64,000 bases of DNA from assembly GCA_019637435.1 (NCBI GenBank), contig JAHBVO010000003.1, positions 620,001-684,000 of the forward strand, written 5' to 3'. Of this stretch, positions 1 through 10,104 are shown piece by piece (the stretch's first letter is position 1; every line of letters starts with the position of its first letter). The notes under the pieces are model-generated. The model ran no database searches and was not told where the DNA came from. It saw nothing but the letters and a program-made list of their open reading frames with translations. The translations under genes were made by a program, and so were the position numbers. The stretch is from Candidatus Obscuribacterales bacterium. GTDB taxonomy: Bacteria; Cyanobacteriota; Vampirovibrionia; Obscuribacterales; Obscuribacteraceae.

Positions 1-2
1 AC

Positions 3-2480
3 CTTGAGATAATTCCTCCGCGTCTGGTTGAATACAAAGGCGCGGTCCTCAGAGAGCTAGATATCGATGCTATCTTGATGCGAAAACCGCAAGTAGTTCT
101 AGTAGACGAGGCTGCGCACACGAATGCGCCCGGTTGCCGGCACGAGAAGCGCTGGCAAGATATACAGGAGTTACTCGCCAACGGAATCGATGTATTCACG
201 ACCTTAAACACCCAGCATGTTGAAACTCTCAACGACCGTGTTGCTCAGATTACTAATATCGAAGTAAGAGAACGTGTGCCGGATTCATTCATCGAAGACG
301 CTTTCGAAATTGAACTTGTTGATCTGCCGGTGGATGAACTTGTACAGCGGCTGCGCGAAGGCAAAGTTTACATTCACGAACAAGCGTCCACTGCCCTTGA
401 GCATTTTTTCCGCAAAGGCAATCTGATTGCCCTGCGCGAGATTGCGCTTCTGTTCGTTGCTCAGCGGGTGGATGCTCAGATGGAGCGTTATCGAGAGGCG
501 CACAGAATCGGCTCTGTCTGGCCGGCAGCCGAGCGCATTCTCGTATGCGTCAGTCCAAGCCCGCTTTCCGTCAAACTGGTCAGGGGCGCGAAGCGCATGG
601 CGACTGCCTTGCGAGCGGAGTGGTTGGTTGCATATGTTCAGACTCCAAGGCAAGCTCACCAGTCTGATGCCGATAAGTCTAGAGTCATTCAAACGCTGAG
701 ACTGGCAGAACAACTGGGTGCGGAGATAATCGAGCTGACTGGTGACAACATCGCTGACGAGTTGATTGGCTGCGCTCGGAAAAATAACGTTTCTAAAATT
801 ATCATCGGCAAGCCAGCGCTGCCGCGTTGGAAGGAGGTCTTATTCGGCTCGGTCGTCGATGACACGATTAGGAAAAGTGGTGCAATCGATGTTTATGTAA
901 TTACCGGGGAAGAGGGAATGCCATCGCAGACAGTGGCATTTGCCTGGAAGCGAACGACCAAAAGCTCTCATTACTGGACTGCGACCTTTATCGTGGCAGG
1001 TTGTAGCGGGCTTGCTTACTTGCTGTCGCACTATCTTGAACCGACTAACCTGGTGATGATTTACTTGTTAGGTGTATTCTTCGTGGCACTGAGATTAGGG
1101 CGTGGTCCGAGTATTCTCGCCTCGATTTTAAGTGTGGCCGTATTTGACTATTGTTTCGTTCCACCTTTTCTCACATTTGCAGTGAGCGATAGTCAGTATG
1201 TGCTTACGTTTTTCGTGATGTTGATGGTGGCGCTTTCGATTAGCACCCTTGCTACCCGTGTGAAGCAGCAGGCCGAATTTTCCTCATTGAAAGAGCGTCG
1301 AACTGCGTCTCTGTACTCTCTGAGCAAGGAACTGGCGTCGACCGATGATCCAGCCAAGCTCCTGCGAATTGGAGCTGAGCACCTGGCGGATGTTTTCGGC
1401 GCTAAAGTTTCGATTTTGACGCCGGACGAAAACGGGCAGCTAGCAATACCCGCTACCAAAGCGGACGATCGCGATCTGGAGATCTCCGACCTGGCGTTTG
1501 CGCAATGGGTTTTTCATAACAGGCAAATGGCGGGAGTGGGCACGAATACTTTGCCGGGCGCCGATGCCCTATACCTGCCTATCGCCGCCACTGAAAGAAC
1601 GATTGGCGTAGTAGGAATAAAACCGGAAGAACTTGATAGCTTTTCGAGACCTGAACAGATTCAGCTTTTGCAGACTTTCGTGAATCAGCTTGCTCAGGCT
1701 TGCGAGCGAGCCTATTTGTCGGAGGAGAACAAGCGCGCCCAGGTCCAAATGAAAACGGAGCAACTGAGAAGTTCTCTTCTAAGTTCGGTTTCGCATGACT
1801 TACGTACCCCGCTTGCCACCATAACTGGTGCGGCAAGCAGCATAATGGAGGCGCCGGAGACTCTCAGCATCGAAGCTTGCAAGGAGCGCGCCGCCGAGAT
1901 TTTTCATGAGTCCGTGCGGCTGAACAGGCTGGTCATTAATCTTCTGGAAATGACAAAGTTGCAGGCCGGAACGCTCACCGTTAAGCGCGAATGGTGTCCG
2001 GTCGATGAGCTAGTCGGATCCGCCGTAAGTTGTATAGATGAGAAGTTGGAGGCTCGTAAACTCGATATTGAAATTGAGGACCCGACAATGGTCGTTCCTG
2101 TCGACGCTACGCTGGTTCAGCAAGTACTCGTCAACTTGCTTGAAAACGCTATAAAATATTCTCCGGTCGATTCACCTCTAGCAATCAGTGCGAAACGCGT
2201 CGGGGAGAATTTGCTCTTATCTGTTTCCGACCGTGGCCCGGGTATTCCGATTGAGCGCAGAAAGTTGATATTCGAGAAGTTCTATAGAGAAAATCCGGGA
2301 GAGTCTTTCGGCGCCGGTCTCGGTCTGGCAATATGCAGTGGGATCGTCGAAGCGCATGGTGGCGAAATATGGGTCGAAGACAACCCGGGCGGCGGCTCCA
2401 TATTTTGCGTCAGTTTGCCGGTTGAATCGGTCGATTTACCGATGCTGGACCCTCTCAAGTTCACGGAAACATCGCTATGA
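3..2480 (+). CDS. kdpD: Sensor histidine kinase KdpD, 5' end outside window
   Basis: Membrane sensor kinase that controls K+ uptake genes together with KdpE. The reading frame is open from base 3, so the N-terminal Walker A part is missing only because the window starts here; the visible part begins inside the KdpD N-terminal domain (VDEAAHTNAPG and KRWQD, typical of the family). In order: rest of the KdpD sensor domain (to about nt 480), a USP-like domain (about 525-900), four closely spaced membrane helices (about 975-1260), a GAF-like region (about 1300-1720), HisKA with an intact SHDLRTPL box (His codon 1794-1796), and a complete HATPase (NLLENAIKYS, DRGPGIP, GAGLGLAIC). The stop overlaps the kdpE start (ATGA), so the two are cotranslated. 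The kdpFABC genes are not in the window and may lie upstream. Confidence 0.96.
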   Translation, partial: LEIIPPRLVEYKGAVLRELDIDAILMRKPQVVLVDEAAHTNAPGCRHEKRWQDIQELLANGIDVFTTLNTQHVETLNDRVAQITNIEVRERVPDSFIEDAFEIELVDLPVDELVQRLREGKVYIHEQASTALEHFFRKGNLIALREIALLFVAQRVDAQMERYREAHRIGSVWPAAERILVCVSPSPLSVKLVRGAKRMATALRAEWLVAYVQTPRQAHQSDADKSRVIQTLRLAEQLGAEIIELTGDNIADELIGCARKNNVSKIIIGKPALPRWKEVLFGSVVDDTIRKSGAIDVYVITGEEGMPSQTVAFAWKRTTKSSHYWTATFIVAGCSGLAYLLSHYLEPTNLVMIYLLGVFFVALRLGRGPSILASILSVAVFDYCFVPPFLTFAVSDSQYVLTFFVMLMVALSISTLATRVKQQAEFSSLKERRTASLYSLSKELASTDDPAKLLRIGAEHLADVFGAKVSILTPDENGQLAIPATKADDRDLEISDLAFAQWVFHNRQMAGVGTNTLPGADALYLPIAATERTIGVVGIKPEELDSFSRPEQIQLLQTFVNQLAQACERAYLSEENKRAQVQMKTEQLRSSLLSSVSHDLRTPLATITGAASSIMEAPETLSIEACKERAAEIFHESVRLNRLVINLLEMTKLQAGTLTVKREWCPVDELVGSAVSCIDEKLEARKLDIEIEDPTMVVPVDATLVQQVLVNLLENAIKYSPVDSPLAISAKRVGENLLLSVSDRGPGIPIERRKLIFEKFYRENPGESFGAGLGLAICSGIVEAHGGEIWVEDNPGGGSIFCVSLPVESVDLPMLDPLKFTETSL

Positions 2481-3184
2481 CTCAGCCCGCCAGTAATGCC
2501 GCAGTCGTACTCGTAATAGAAGATGAGGCGCCGATTCGGCGGTTTTTGAAGGTATCTCTGACTGAACACGGTTTCGTTTTCAAAGAATCTCTGACTGGCA
2601 ACGATGGGATCAATAAGGCGGCATTGGAGGCTCCCGACTTGATCATTCTCGATCTCGGATTGCCGGACATGGATGGGCTTGAAGTGACCAGGCGCATACG
2701 GGAATGGTCGACGGTGCCGATTATAGTTCTGTCGGCGCGTGGCAGTGACAAGGACAAAGTCAATGTTCTGGACGCCGGCGCTGATGACTATTTGACCAAA
2801 CCGTTTAGCGTTCCTGAACTTCTAGCGCGTGTTCGTGTCGCCTTGCGCCATGCCGCCATGATCGCTCCGGAGCCGGATGGTGCCAAATTCTCGGTAGGAA
2901 ACATTCGTGTCGATCTGGTAAAGCGGCAGGTTTTCGTCGGCGATGTCGAGGTTCACCTTACACCTATCGAGTACCGATTGCTTGTTGCCATGATTCAACA
3001 TGCTGGAAAAGTGGTTACACACAATCAGCTTCTCCGCCAGATCTGGGGCGAAGGATATGGCGAAGAAAGCCATTACGTAAGAGTTTTTATGGCGCAGTTG
3101 CGGCGAAAGGTTGAGGAAGATCCGGCTAGACCAAAGTATTTAATTACTGAACCTGGAGTCGGATACAGGTTAAAGGTCGAATGA
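2477..3184 (+). CDS. kdpE: Response regulator KdpE, OmpR/PhoB family
   Basis: DNA-binding response regulator paired with KdpD. The 235-aa protein has a receiver domain (acidic pair in VIEDEAP, phospho-acceptor Asp59 in LIILDLGLPDMDG, Lys in DDYLTKPF) and a C-terminal winged helix of the trans_reg_C type (LTPIEYRLL, HNQLLRQIWG, YVRVFMAQLRRKVE, GVGYRL). All phosphorylation residues are present. The start overlaps the kdpD stop by four bases. It is followed after 30 bp by the convergent gene ending at 3215. The known family role is activation of the Kdp K+-ATPase operon; what it controls here cannot be seen. Confidence 0.96.
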   Translation: MTQPASNAAVVLVIEDEAPIRRFLKVSLTEHGFVFKESLTGNDGINKAALEAPDLIILDLGLPDMDGLEVTRRIREWSTVPIIVLSARGSDKDKVNVLDAGADDYLTKPFSVPELLARVRVALRHAAMIAPEPDGAKFSVGNIRVDLVKRQVFVGDVEVHLTPIEYRLLVAMIQHAGKVVTHNQLLRQIWGEGYGEESHYVRVFMAQLRRKVEEDPARPKYLITEPGVGYRLKVE

Positions 3185-3214
3185 GTTCGATTATCTGGTT
3201 TCGCTTTGCGGATT

Positions 3215-4369
3215 CTACAACTGCTTGGGAATCGGCGCGTTTGCGATAAAACGTTTATCGCCGTTCGTTACCATCTCAAGTTCCAAAAGCATGCGCTTCA
3301 TTTTGACGACTTCGGCTAGAAGCTGATCGAGCATAACCGTTCTCACGGTTAAGGATGAGATGGTAAGCCCCTTGCGTTGAGAGACGCTGGCGGTTATCAC
3401 GTCGAGTTGTTTTTTTGAGTTTCGATCTGTGAATCCTGGAATATTCGAATCGGCAATCCAGCGATCGATTAGCTGATCTATCCGCTTCTTCGAGTTTGGA
3501 ACGTCGGCCGGGACGCCGTTAAGATAGTCCCAAACCGACTTTGGATATTCGATTTCGCTGTTAGTCTGGTATTTGAAAATTTTTGCAAGCATGTTTGGTT
3601 CGACTTCGGAATCTTGTTTCTTGCCGTTTATTAGTTTGAGCGTGTACATCGAAGCCGCTGAGGGAACCATTCCGGCTGGAATCCCTACGATGCCGGCAGG
3701 GACGTTATAAATTGCATGCTTATACGTTGGAATCACGAATGCTTCTGTCACCGCCCATAGTGCACCGTTGCTGATGAACGCGAATGCGTTGGTTTTAGCA
3801 ATTGCTTTGTCTCGATCCTCTTTGAACTTTGTGAGAATCTCATTGTAGAGTTCTCTTTCAGCGCTAATCTCAGCTATAGTCGCGTCGACTTCGAGACCGG
3901 TTTTTTGAATAAGCATTCGAGCTTTTTGTCTTGTGTCGAGCAAATCTTGTTTGTTGGTGAGTGATTCGATTGAAACAATACCGGAGTTCGATGCTGCCTT
4001 ATCGCTAAGCAAATGAATTTGCTCCATCAACGGAGTCAACCCTATATTGTCGGCGAGCTGCATCGTGTTGGCCGATAGACCGGTGGAGGTGATGACAACG
4101 CCGGTTCGCAAGATTTGACTCGGCAACAGTTTGGTATTAGCGGTCGATTCTTTGGTACTGCTTGTGGTGCTAGTGGGTGCAGACTGGGCGATTGCTTTCT
4201 TCTGATTAGAATTCTGTTTTTGCGGATCAAGCCACGTGTGTGTCATCAGATAATTCGCGCCGACAGTGTTTGAATCTGCCGCCCGAGCCGGCGAAGCGAA
4301 ACACACGAGCGTAGCGGCGAGCAGTCCGGTAGAAATAATCTTTGTTTCCATCTCGATTTTATTTTCCAT
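3215..4369 (-). CDS. Secreted protein, paralog A of a three-member unknown family
   Basis: I do not recognise this family. The 384-aa protein starts with a Sec signal peptide ending near ASPARA; a second start at 4351 (METKII...) is equally possible. After a polar linker comes a region shared with the genes at 4383-5432 and 10105-11202: an (L)PSQILRTGV segment, a helical region with IQKTGLEVDATIAEI and DRDKAIAKTNAFAF, then SNGALWAV, a Gly/Pro-rich hydrophobic stretch (GIVGIPAGMVPSAASMYT) that could insert in a membrane, NGKK, EPNMLAK, DRNSKKQLDVITAS, and a C-terminal helix KMKRMLLELEM. It lies 13 bp downstream of paralog B on the same strand, so they are probably cotranscribed. Function unknown. 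Confidence 0.85.
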   Translation of the reverse strand: MENKIEMETKIISTGLLAATLVCFASPARAADSNTVGANYLMTHTWLDPQKQNSNQKKAIAQSAPTSTTSSTKESTANTKLLPSQILRTGVVITSTGLSANTMQLADNIGLTPLMEQIHLLSDKAASNSGIVSIESLTNKQDLLDTRQKARMLIQKTGLEVDATIAEISAERELYNEILTKFKEDRDKAIAKTNAFAFISNGALWAVTEAFVIPTYKHAIYNVPAGIVGIPAGMVPSAASMYTLKLINGKKQDSEVEPNMLAKIFKYQTNSEIEYPKSVWDYLNGVPADVPNSKKRIDQLIDRWIADSNIPGFTDRNSKKQLDVITASVSQRKGLTISSLTVRTVMLDQLLAEVVKMKRMLLELEMVTNGDKRFIANAPIPKQL

Positions 4370-4382
4370 GTTTAACTACTTA

Positions 4383-5432
4383 TCACCGCAACTTCGGCTG
4401 CTCACCGGAGTTTTCCCCGCTGGAAATTAGTTGCTTCTCGCTTTGCGCGGCCATTGCCAGTTCCAGTAAGAGTCGCTTCATTTTGCCGATCTCGGCTTCG
4501 AGCTGTTGAAGCATGACGCTGCGTGCGGTGAGCGTGCCGATCGACAGTCCTTTGCGTTGGGCGAAACTGGCCGTCAGTACATCAAGTTGCTTCTTCGACT
4601 GTCGGTCTGTAAACGCGGGCATATTTGCGTCTGTGATCCAGCGGTCGACAATCTGGTCGATTCGCTTTTTGCCATTTGTCTCAGTCGCCGGCACCTGATG
4701 GAGGAATTCCCAAACTGTCCGGGGATATTCGATTTCCGGATTTGTTGGATAGTCGAAGAGTTTAGCCAGCATATTGGGCTCTACTTCCGAGGTCATCTTT
4801 TTTCCGTTCATCTGCTTGAACGTGTACATCGAGGCAATGGAGGGTACTACGCCTGCCGGAATACCTATGATGCCGGAAGGGATGGCAAACCTCGCGTGTT
4901 TGTAGGCGGGAATTGCCAGCGCCTCGCATACCGCCCAGAGTGCACCATTGGCTATAAAGCCGGCCGCGTTCGTTCTTGCCACGGCTTTGTCTCTGTCACT
5001 CGTAAACGTGTTGAGAATTTCTTGATAAACTTCCTGTTCCGCGTTTATCTCAGCAATCGTGAAGTCGATTTCCAGGTTGGTGCGCTGGATTATCATCGCG
5101 ATCTTTTCGTTTAAATCATATAGTTCTTGCCTTGCAGACAGCAGCTCCAGGCTGTTTTGTTCGCCCATCGTCGAAATTCGCGATCGCAAGTTTTGACTTT
5201 GTTCAAGAAGCGGAGTCAACAGGATTGTGTCAGCGAGCTGCATACTGTTGGGGCTGATCCCGGGCGCCGTCAGATTTATACCGGTCTTCAAAATCTGGGT
5301 GGGGAATTGTGATGTGTTGGCTCCAGCCTCTCCTTTGGGCACCTGCGCGATTGCAGGCTGGTTGGTTTCGGCGTGAGCCGCGTGCAAGGACAGGCTCAAT
5401 AGGATGGAAAGAAGGGCGAGTTTACTTTTCAT
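4383..5432 (-). CDS. Secreted protein, paralog B of a three-member unknown family
   Basis: The 349-aa protein has a clear signal peptide (MKSKLALLSILLSLSLHAAHA, cleavage after AHA) and then the same conserved body as its neighbour at 3215-4369: FPTQILKTGINLTAPG, MQLADTILLTPLLEQ, IIQRTNLEIDFTIAEI, DRDKAVARTNAAGF, NGALWAVCEALAIP, GIIGIPAGVVPSIASMYT, EPNMLAKLFDYPTNPEIEYP, DRQSKKQLDVLTAS and KMKRLLLELAM. The conserved Gly/Pro-rich hydrophobic segment in the middle suggests membrane contact. It is the first gene of a two-gene minus-strand unit; an AGAGAG ribosome site precedes the ATG. No enzyme motif is visible. Function unknown. Confidence 0.85.
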   Translation of the reverse strand: MKSKLALLSILLSLSLHAAHAETNQPAIAQVPKGEAGANTSQFPTQILKTGINLTAPGISPNSMQLADTILLTPLLEQSQNLRSRISTMGEQNSLELLSARQELYDLNEKIAMIIQRTNLEIDFTIAEINAEQEVYQEILNTFTSDRDKAVARTNAAGFIANGALWAVCEALAIPAYKHARFAIPSGIIGIPAGVVPSIASMYTFKQMNGKKMTSEVEPNMLAKLFDYPTNPEIEYPRTVWEFLHQVPATETNGKKRIDQIVDRWITDANMPAFTDRQSKKQLDVLTASFAQRKGLSIGTLTARSVMLQQLEAEIGKMKRLLLELAMAAQSEKQLISSGENSGEQPKLR

Positions 5433-5753
5433 TGGAATCTCTCTTTGACCAGAGACGCAAATGCTATCAGTCGAGAGGTTGTAAAAGGGTCAAGAAACCA
5501 GGCTGACCGTATAAAGAAGTCATCAAGAATTTGCCTTGGCGAGTACCTGTACCGGCTTTTCTCGTGGAGTTTTGCTTGGTATCGTATATGGTGCTGGTTT
5601 TTACTCGTTCGTTTAACAGCGAGGGTTTGCTCGTTCACGCTAAGCGTTTGCGAGGATATCGTCCCGTCCCAGGAGTCTTATCAGTCGCCCGCCTGAAAAA
5701 ATAGTACCGCTGAGATTCTGGGCATAATGCGCGTGTCACTAATACTATTAGTT
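5433..5753. other. Intergenic region between divergent genes
   Basis: About 320 bp between the divergent genes at 4383-5432 (-) and 5754-7673 (+). It must hold both promoters. I looked for a c-di-AMP (ydaO-type) or other K+-linked riboswitch before the permease and found no conserved core; short open frames here have no ribosome site and no recognisable product. Confidence 0.4.
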
Positions 5754-7673
5754 ATGTCGGAAACAGAAAGAGCGTTCGGATTCAAAGAGTGGTTTCTTGC
5801 TGGTGCCAAGCCAGGAAGCGCTCAGGTGCAACACCAGGACGAGTGGTGGCGGGTCATGTGCCTGACCGGGGTCGACTATTTCTCGACTCTGGGATACCAG
5901 CCCGGCATCGCCTTTCTTGCTGCCGGTGTTTTGTCGCCCTTTGCCACGATTATCCTCGTTCTCGTCACACTGTTCGGAGCTTTGCCTACTTATTGCATCG
6001 TCGCGCGAGAGAGTCCGCACGGACAGGGAAGTGTGGCGATGCTCGAGAAGATGCTACCTGGCTGGATCGGCAAGACGATGGTGCTTGCGCTTCTAGGATT
6101 CGCGGCGACGGCGTTCATCATCACGATCACGCTTTCTGCGGCGGACGCGACCGCTCATATCGTCGAGAACCCGATTATTCCCGAGACCTGGCGGCATCAT
6201 CGCGTCGAGGTCACGATTGTTTTAATCGCCGCGCTTGGCGCACTTTTCTTGAAAGGCTTTCACGAAGCGATTGGCGTCTCTCTCATAATAGTGGTCGCCT
6301 ATCTCGGTTTAAACGCAATCGTTTTAGGACGGTCGGCGTATGAGCTCGCATTCGTGCAAAGTCATCTGATGGGCGAGTGGTACACATCGATGTTTAAACA
6401 GTACAGTTCGCCGGCGGTTATTTTTGGAATTTCACTATTGATGTTTCCCAAACTCGCTTTGGGTTTATCAGGATTTGAAACTGGTGTAGCAGTCTTGCCT
6501 CTCGTCAAGGGCGATTCCACAGATACTGAGGAATCGCCCACAGGACGTATTCGCAATGGAAAGAAACTGCTCGTGGCTGCCGGTGCGATTATGAGCTTGT
6601 TTCTCATTCCGAGCAGTATCGTGACGACGATGCTTATACCGGCCAATGAGTTTCAAGAGGGCGGCGAAGCTAATGGTCGTGCTTTAGCTTATCTTGCCCA
6701 CGAGTATCTCGGTCCGCAATTTGGCACCGTATATGATGTCAGTACGATCAGTATTTTGTGGTTCGCTGGCGCATCCGCTATCGCCGGGCTCTTGAGTTTA
6801 GTTCCGAAATACTTGCCGAGATATGGCATGGCGCCGAGCTGGGCTGCTGCGATTAGACCGCTGGTGGTCTTTTTCGTATCGGTCGCGTTCGGTGTTACCT
6901 GCATGTTTAAAGCGGGAGTTGATGAGCAAGCCGGAGCTTATGCGACAGGCGTTTTAGTACTGATCACATCAGCAGCAATTGCGGCGACTATCTCGATCTG
7001 GCCCACAGCGCGCCGCTCTGTCAGGATTTACTTCGCAGTTATTTGCTTTATCTTCGTCTACACCTGCTTCGCAAATATGTCCGAGCGACCGGAAGGTGTT
7101 CAAATAGCGTTGTTTTTCATTGCGAGTGTTCTCGTGGCGAGTGTCTTGTCGAGAGCGATGCGGGCGACCGAGTTGCGCGTGGAGCGCGTGACTTTTGATG
7201 ACACTGCTCATGCGTTCTTCCACGAAGCGCTCACTACATACATGGGCGAGATTAGGATTCTGGCTCATAAAGCCGGAATGAAAGATTTCCGTGAGGATGA
7301 GGCTCGTTCGAGATTCGTCCACAGCATTCAGCCTAACGAAGGCAATTTTATTTTGCTGGAAGTAAAACTGTCCGATGCGTCCGAGTTTTCCGAGGATTTG
7401 CTGGAGGTGACCGGGCACGTGGAAAACGGTTATCGTATCCTGCGATGCTCGAATCCGGCTGTTCCTAACGCAATTGCCGCAATTCTACTTGAGATCAGAG
7501 ACTTAACTCAGAAAATTCCGAACGCCTATTTCACATGGACGGAAGGGCACCCTGTGGCTTACGCCATCAAATACATTTTTCTCGGTGAGGGGGAAACAGC
7601 TACGCTGACTCGCGAAATCTTGCGAGTGGCAGAGCCGTACGAAGAACGACGACCGATTATCCACGTCGGTTAG
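5754..7673 (+). CDS. APC-superfamily permease with C-terminal cytosolic domain
   Basis: Polytopic transporter of the amino acid-polyamine-cation superfamily, 639 aa from the ATG at 5754 (a longer frame from 5727 only adds a hydrophobic run before MSETERAF). The early segment [17 protein letters not shown] carries the broken-helix Gly motif typical of APC helix 1. About twelve hydrophobic helices follow up to residue 470, including [17 protein letters not shown] and [20 protein letters not shown]. The last 150 residues are soluble (from [19 protein letters not shown] to the end). Proximity to kdpDE makes a K+ transporter (KUP/KimA-like role) possible, but amino acid transport is equally allowed by the sequence. 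Confidence 0.85.
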   Translation: MSETERAFGFKEWFLAGAKPGSAQVQHQDEWWRVMCLTGVDYFSTLGYQPGIAFLAAGVLSPFATIILVLVTLFGALPTYCIVARESPHGQGSVAMLEKMLPGWIGKTMVLALLGFAATAFIITITLSAADATAHIVENPIIPETWRHHRVEVTIVLIAALGALFLKGFHEAIGVSLIIVVAYLGLNAIVLGRSAYELAFVQSHLMGEWYTSMFKQYSSPAVIFGISLLMFPKLALGLSGFETGVAVLPLVKGDSTDTEESPTGRIRNGKKLLVAAGAIMSLFLIPSSIVTTMLIPANEFQEGGEANGRALAYLAHEYLGPQFGTVYDVSTISILWFAGASAIAGLLSLVPKYLPRYGMAPSWAAAIRPLVVFFVSVAFGVTCMFKAGVDEQAGAYATGVLVLITSAAIAATISIWPTARRSVRIYFAVICFIFVYTCFANMSERPEGVQIALFFIASVLVASVLSRAMRATELRVERVTFDDTAHAFFHEALTTYMGEIRILAHKAGMKDFREDEARSRFVHSIQPNEGNFILLEVKLSDASEFSEDLLEVTGHVENGYRILRCSNPAVPNAIAAILLEIRDLTQKIPNAYFTWTEGHPVAYAIKYIFLGEGETATLTREILRVAEPYEERRPIIHVG

Positions 7674-7685
7674 CGAGGTTGAACA

Positions 7686-8462
7686 GTGGCCGAAATTGAG
7701 AAAGAAAACCAGGGTAGTCCAGACGGAAAACAAACGCCGCCGTCCAGTAACGCGAAAAAGAAAAAGCCCAAAACCAAGCGCGATGTTGTCGAAAAGACTT
7801 CATCTTCGAAACCAATAGAAGCTGTAATTGTGGACCCCGACTCTTCCGAATCTCAAGCAACGGCTCAGGAAGAGGTGTCGGCTGACCGCCTGGAGAAACC
7901 CAAGATCGAATTGCCTCCACATCCGACACCGGCGCCGGAAGTAACAGTGGCGGTCGAAGAAGGCACAATCGTGGAAGTGGTTCAGCGTGAGCATAACCTT
8001 TCACAGACAGCGCCACCATATACGATGCCGAGACCGCATCGGGGCAGTCCGGACTCCTCACCATGTGAAGATGAAGAGCGTGCACCGGAGCCGGCCTACG
8101 AGGACGAAGCTCGAAAGGACGTGATCACGTCCGTTCAAAACATGTTGAAGCCCCATGAAGGGTTTCTCACCCGCGCACAGTTGGTGCAGGCGTCGCGAGA
8201 GCTGCGGCGTGTTACCCCCTACAACTTCGAAGCCTGGCGCCTGCACGCGGATGTGCTTTTAAATGCGCTCAAGCAACTTGAAACGCGGCAGATCCAGCCC
8301 GATGAGAATTTTAGAATTTTGACGATTCCGTTGCGCGAGGCCGAAGTCAGAGATGCAGCTGAGGCTGCGTTAAGGCAATGCGCGCATTACGCGGAGAGTG
8401 AAGAAAAGCGCATCGCCTTGATTGACGAGGCAAACAGCGTGCGCAGGAAAACTTGGTTTTAA
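7686..8462 (+). CDS. Acidic linker-rich protein of unknown function
   Basis: 258 aa from a GTG start 12 bp after the permease stop. The first 145 residues are low in complexity, with a Lys-rich patch (NAKKKKPKTKR) and then Pro/Glu-rich disorder. The last 110 residues (ARKDVITSVQNMLKPHEGFLTRAQLVQASRELRR... to the end) look like a folded helical domain resembling TPR-type helices (YNFEAWRLHADVLLNAL). No signal peptide or membrane helix, so probably cytoplasmic. Close spacing to the genes before and after suggests one transcript with the permease and the membrane protein at 8477. I do not recognise a family. Confidence 0.7.
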   Translation: MAEIEKENQGSPDGKQTPPSSNAKKKKPKTKRDVVEKTSSSKPIEAVIVDPDSSESQATAQEEVSADRLEKPKIELPPHPTPAPEVTVAVEEGTIVEVVQREHNLSQTAPPYTMPRPHRGSPDSSPCEDEERAPEPAYEDEARKDVITSVQNMLKPHEGFLTRAQLVQASRELRRVTPYNFEAWRLHADVLLNALKQLETRQIQPDENFRILTIPLREAEVRDAAEAALRQCAHYAESEEKRIALIDEANSVRRKTWF

Positions 8463-8476
8463 CAGGGGTGAAGACC

Positions 8477-9889
8477 GTGGTCAGCGACACTAAGCGAGAA
8501 CCAGTTACATCAATAGTGCTTTCAGTCTTCAGGGACGTCACACCAGCGCGCCTCCGTCTGTTTCTAATTGGGAATTGCGGTCTGGCAATACTTTTTGCTG
8601 TGCTTGCAAACAATACCGTTGCGGATCACAGACATGCGCTGGATACGGTTGGTCGCTTCGCTGCACCATCGGTAGTGGCGGCTCATCAGATTCAGTCCGG
8701 CATCATGCTTATGGATCGCGGCTTGACGGATGAATTGATGTCGGACGATGATGAGATTGAGGGATTGATGGCCGCAGATTTCGATCGCGGCAGAATAATC
8801 GCCAGTCGAAATCTAATTCTAGCAGCGAAAAATATCACCTACGGCGATTCGGAACAGAAGCCGATCGAGGCTATGCAGCTCGGATTGGGCCGGTTTTTAA
8901 CGCATGCCCAGAAGGCGAGAGACCTGGACTCTTCCGGATCGAGCGAAGATGCTCGCGAGGTCTATAGAACCGCATACGATACCGTGAGCAAAGACCTTGT
9001 GCCCAATGCCAGAGCACTGTTGCAAGCGAACGTCGATGCTTTGGAAGAAACATACGCCAATGAGAAAGCTCGATCGGCGTTGATCTGTGGGCTCGTTTTG
9101 CTGCTCGGAATATTTTTGATTTGTGGTCTTACGACCGCGCACATTTACATGAGCGGTAAATTTCGCCGCCGCGTAAATCTGCCTCTACTCATCGCCATCT
9201 TCCTGACGGTAGCATTTGTTCAGCACTTGTACTCAGAGGTCAGGCAGAGCGCCGAGAGCCTCAAAAATGCCAAGGAAGATTCGTACGATTCGATTCTGGC
9301 AATTATGACTGCGCGAAGCGGTATTTATTCAGCAAATGCTGCACAAAGCAGGTTCATGTACGATCGCGAAAACGCTGCTGATTACGAGAAAGAATTTCAG
9401 AGTGAAGTAGATACAATCGCTAAATTTACTCCCGGACACAACTTTGCGTCAGCCATCGCAGTTGCTCAGAAAGAACTCAAAGATGACACTCAGAGGATAA
9501 ATATCCCCGGGCTAAGTGGCGCATTGGCTGTGGAGTTCGCCAATCTTGAATACGATGGCGAGGCGAAGTCGGCGCTGGAAAGTCTTCTTGCGATGAATGA
9601 TTTTTTGCTAACCGATCAGCGCATGCGCAAACTTGCTTTGGAGGGCAAAGAGGACGATGCGAGGCAGGTCTGTTTGGGCTATGAGCCGACGCGTTTGAAA
9701 TTTGCTTTCACCAGGCTGGATGACAGCCTCAATCGCGGATTGAAAATCAATCAGGAGCATTTCGAACAGTTAATTGTCGATGCCAATAGTGACCTCGCCG
9801 GTTTGGCGTCTTTGTCGCAGCTGTTCGCGCTGGTCATAGTAGTTCTGGTTTACACAGGCGTCACACCGAGGCTCCGGGAGTATCTGTAA
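8477..9889 (+). CDS. Membrane protein with two sensor-like helical domains
   Basis: Start uncertain: TTG 8453 (overlapping the previous stop), GTG 8468 or GTG 8477; AGGGG at 8464-8468 is best spaced for 8477. About 470 aa. A membrane helix (LFLIGNCGLAILFAVLA) is followed by an extracytoplasmic helical region, a second helix (ALICGLVLLLGIFLICGLTTAHIYM), a third (LPLLIAIFLTVAFVQHLY), another helical region, and a last helix near the C-terminus (LFALVIVVLVYTGV). The two soluble parts resemble four-helix-bundle sensor domains of chemoreceptors and kinases, but there is no HAMP, kinase or methyl-accepting domain. It may be a partner sensor subunit; this is inference. Confidence 0.7.
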   Translation: MVSDTKREPVTSIVLSVFRDVTPARLRLFLIGNCGLAILFAVLANNTVADHRHALDTVGRFAAPSVVAAHQIQSGIMLMDRGLTDELMSDDDEIEGLMAADFDRGRIIASRNLILAAKNITYGDSEQKPIEAMQLGLGRFLTHAQKARDLDSSGSSEDAREVYRTAYDTVSKDLVPNARALLQANVDALEETYANEKARSALICGLVLLLGIFLICGLTTAHIYMSGKFRRRVNLPLLIAIFLTVAFVQHLYSEVRQSAESLKNAKEDSYDSILAIMTARSGIYSANAAQSRFMYDRENAADYEKEFQSEVDTIAKFTPGHNFASAIAVAQKELKDDTQRINIPGLSGALAVEFANLEYDGEAKSALESLLAMNDFLLTDQRMRKLALEGKEDDARQVCLGYEPTRLKFAFTRLDDSLNRGLKINQEHFEQLIVDANSDLAGLASLSQLFALVIVVLVYTGVTPRLREYL

Positions 9890-9967
9890 ACACGGACGTT
9901 TGCCGATGTTTGTAGGGGATGAGCTGGATAAGCAGATTCTCAGTTTGTCCCAGTGTTTAGCAATCAA

Positions 9968-10004
9968 CTCTCGCTTCGCGGTGTTTCGATGCGAAGTGCG
10001 GGAG
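9968..10004. other. Hairpin upstream of paralog C
   Basis: An imperfect inverted repeat (CTCTCGCTTCGC ... GCGAAGTGCGGGAG) with an 11-base loop lies between the stop at 9889 and the start at 10105. There is no clear T-tract, so it could be a weak terminator of the permease unit or a leader structure of the downstream gene. Confidence 0.3.
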
Positions 10005-10104
10005 TGCTGTCTTTCAACAAATGTTCTCCCCGTGCGATAGGTGTTAAAATCCAGGCGCTCAGGTGTTTTCTTCTGAATCTTAGATAAAGTCGCTCTTCGG
10101 ATTG

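Noticed and set aside
4506-5114. Long plus-strand open frame opposite paralog B
   Set aside because: No ribosome site and no recognisable product; paralog B on the other strand is conserved with two other genes, so this is a shadow frame.
5433-5753. Possible c-di-AMP (ydaO) riboswitch before the APC permease
   Set aside because: Looked for because KimA-type transporters often carry one; I could not find the conserved core.
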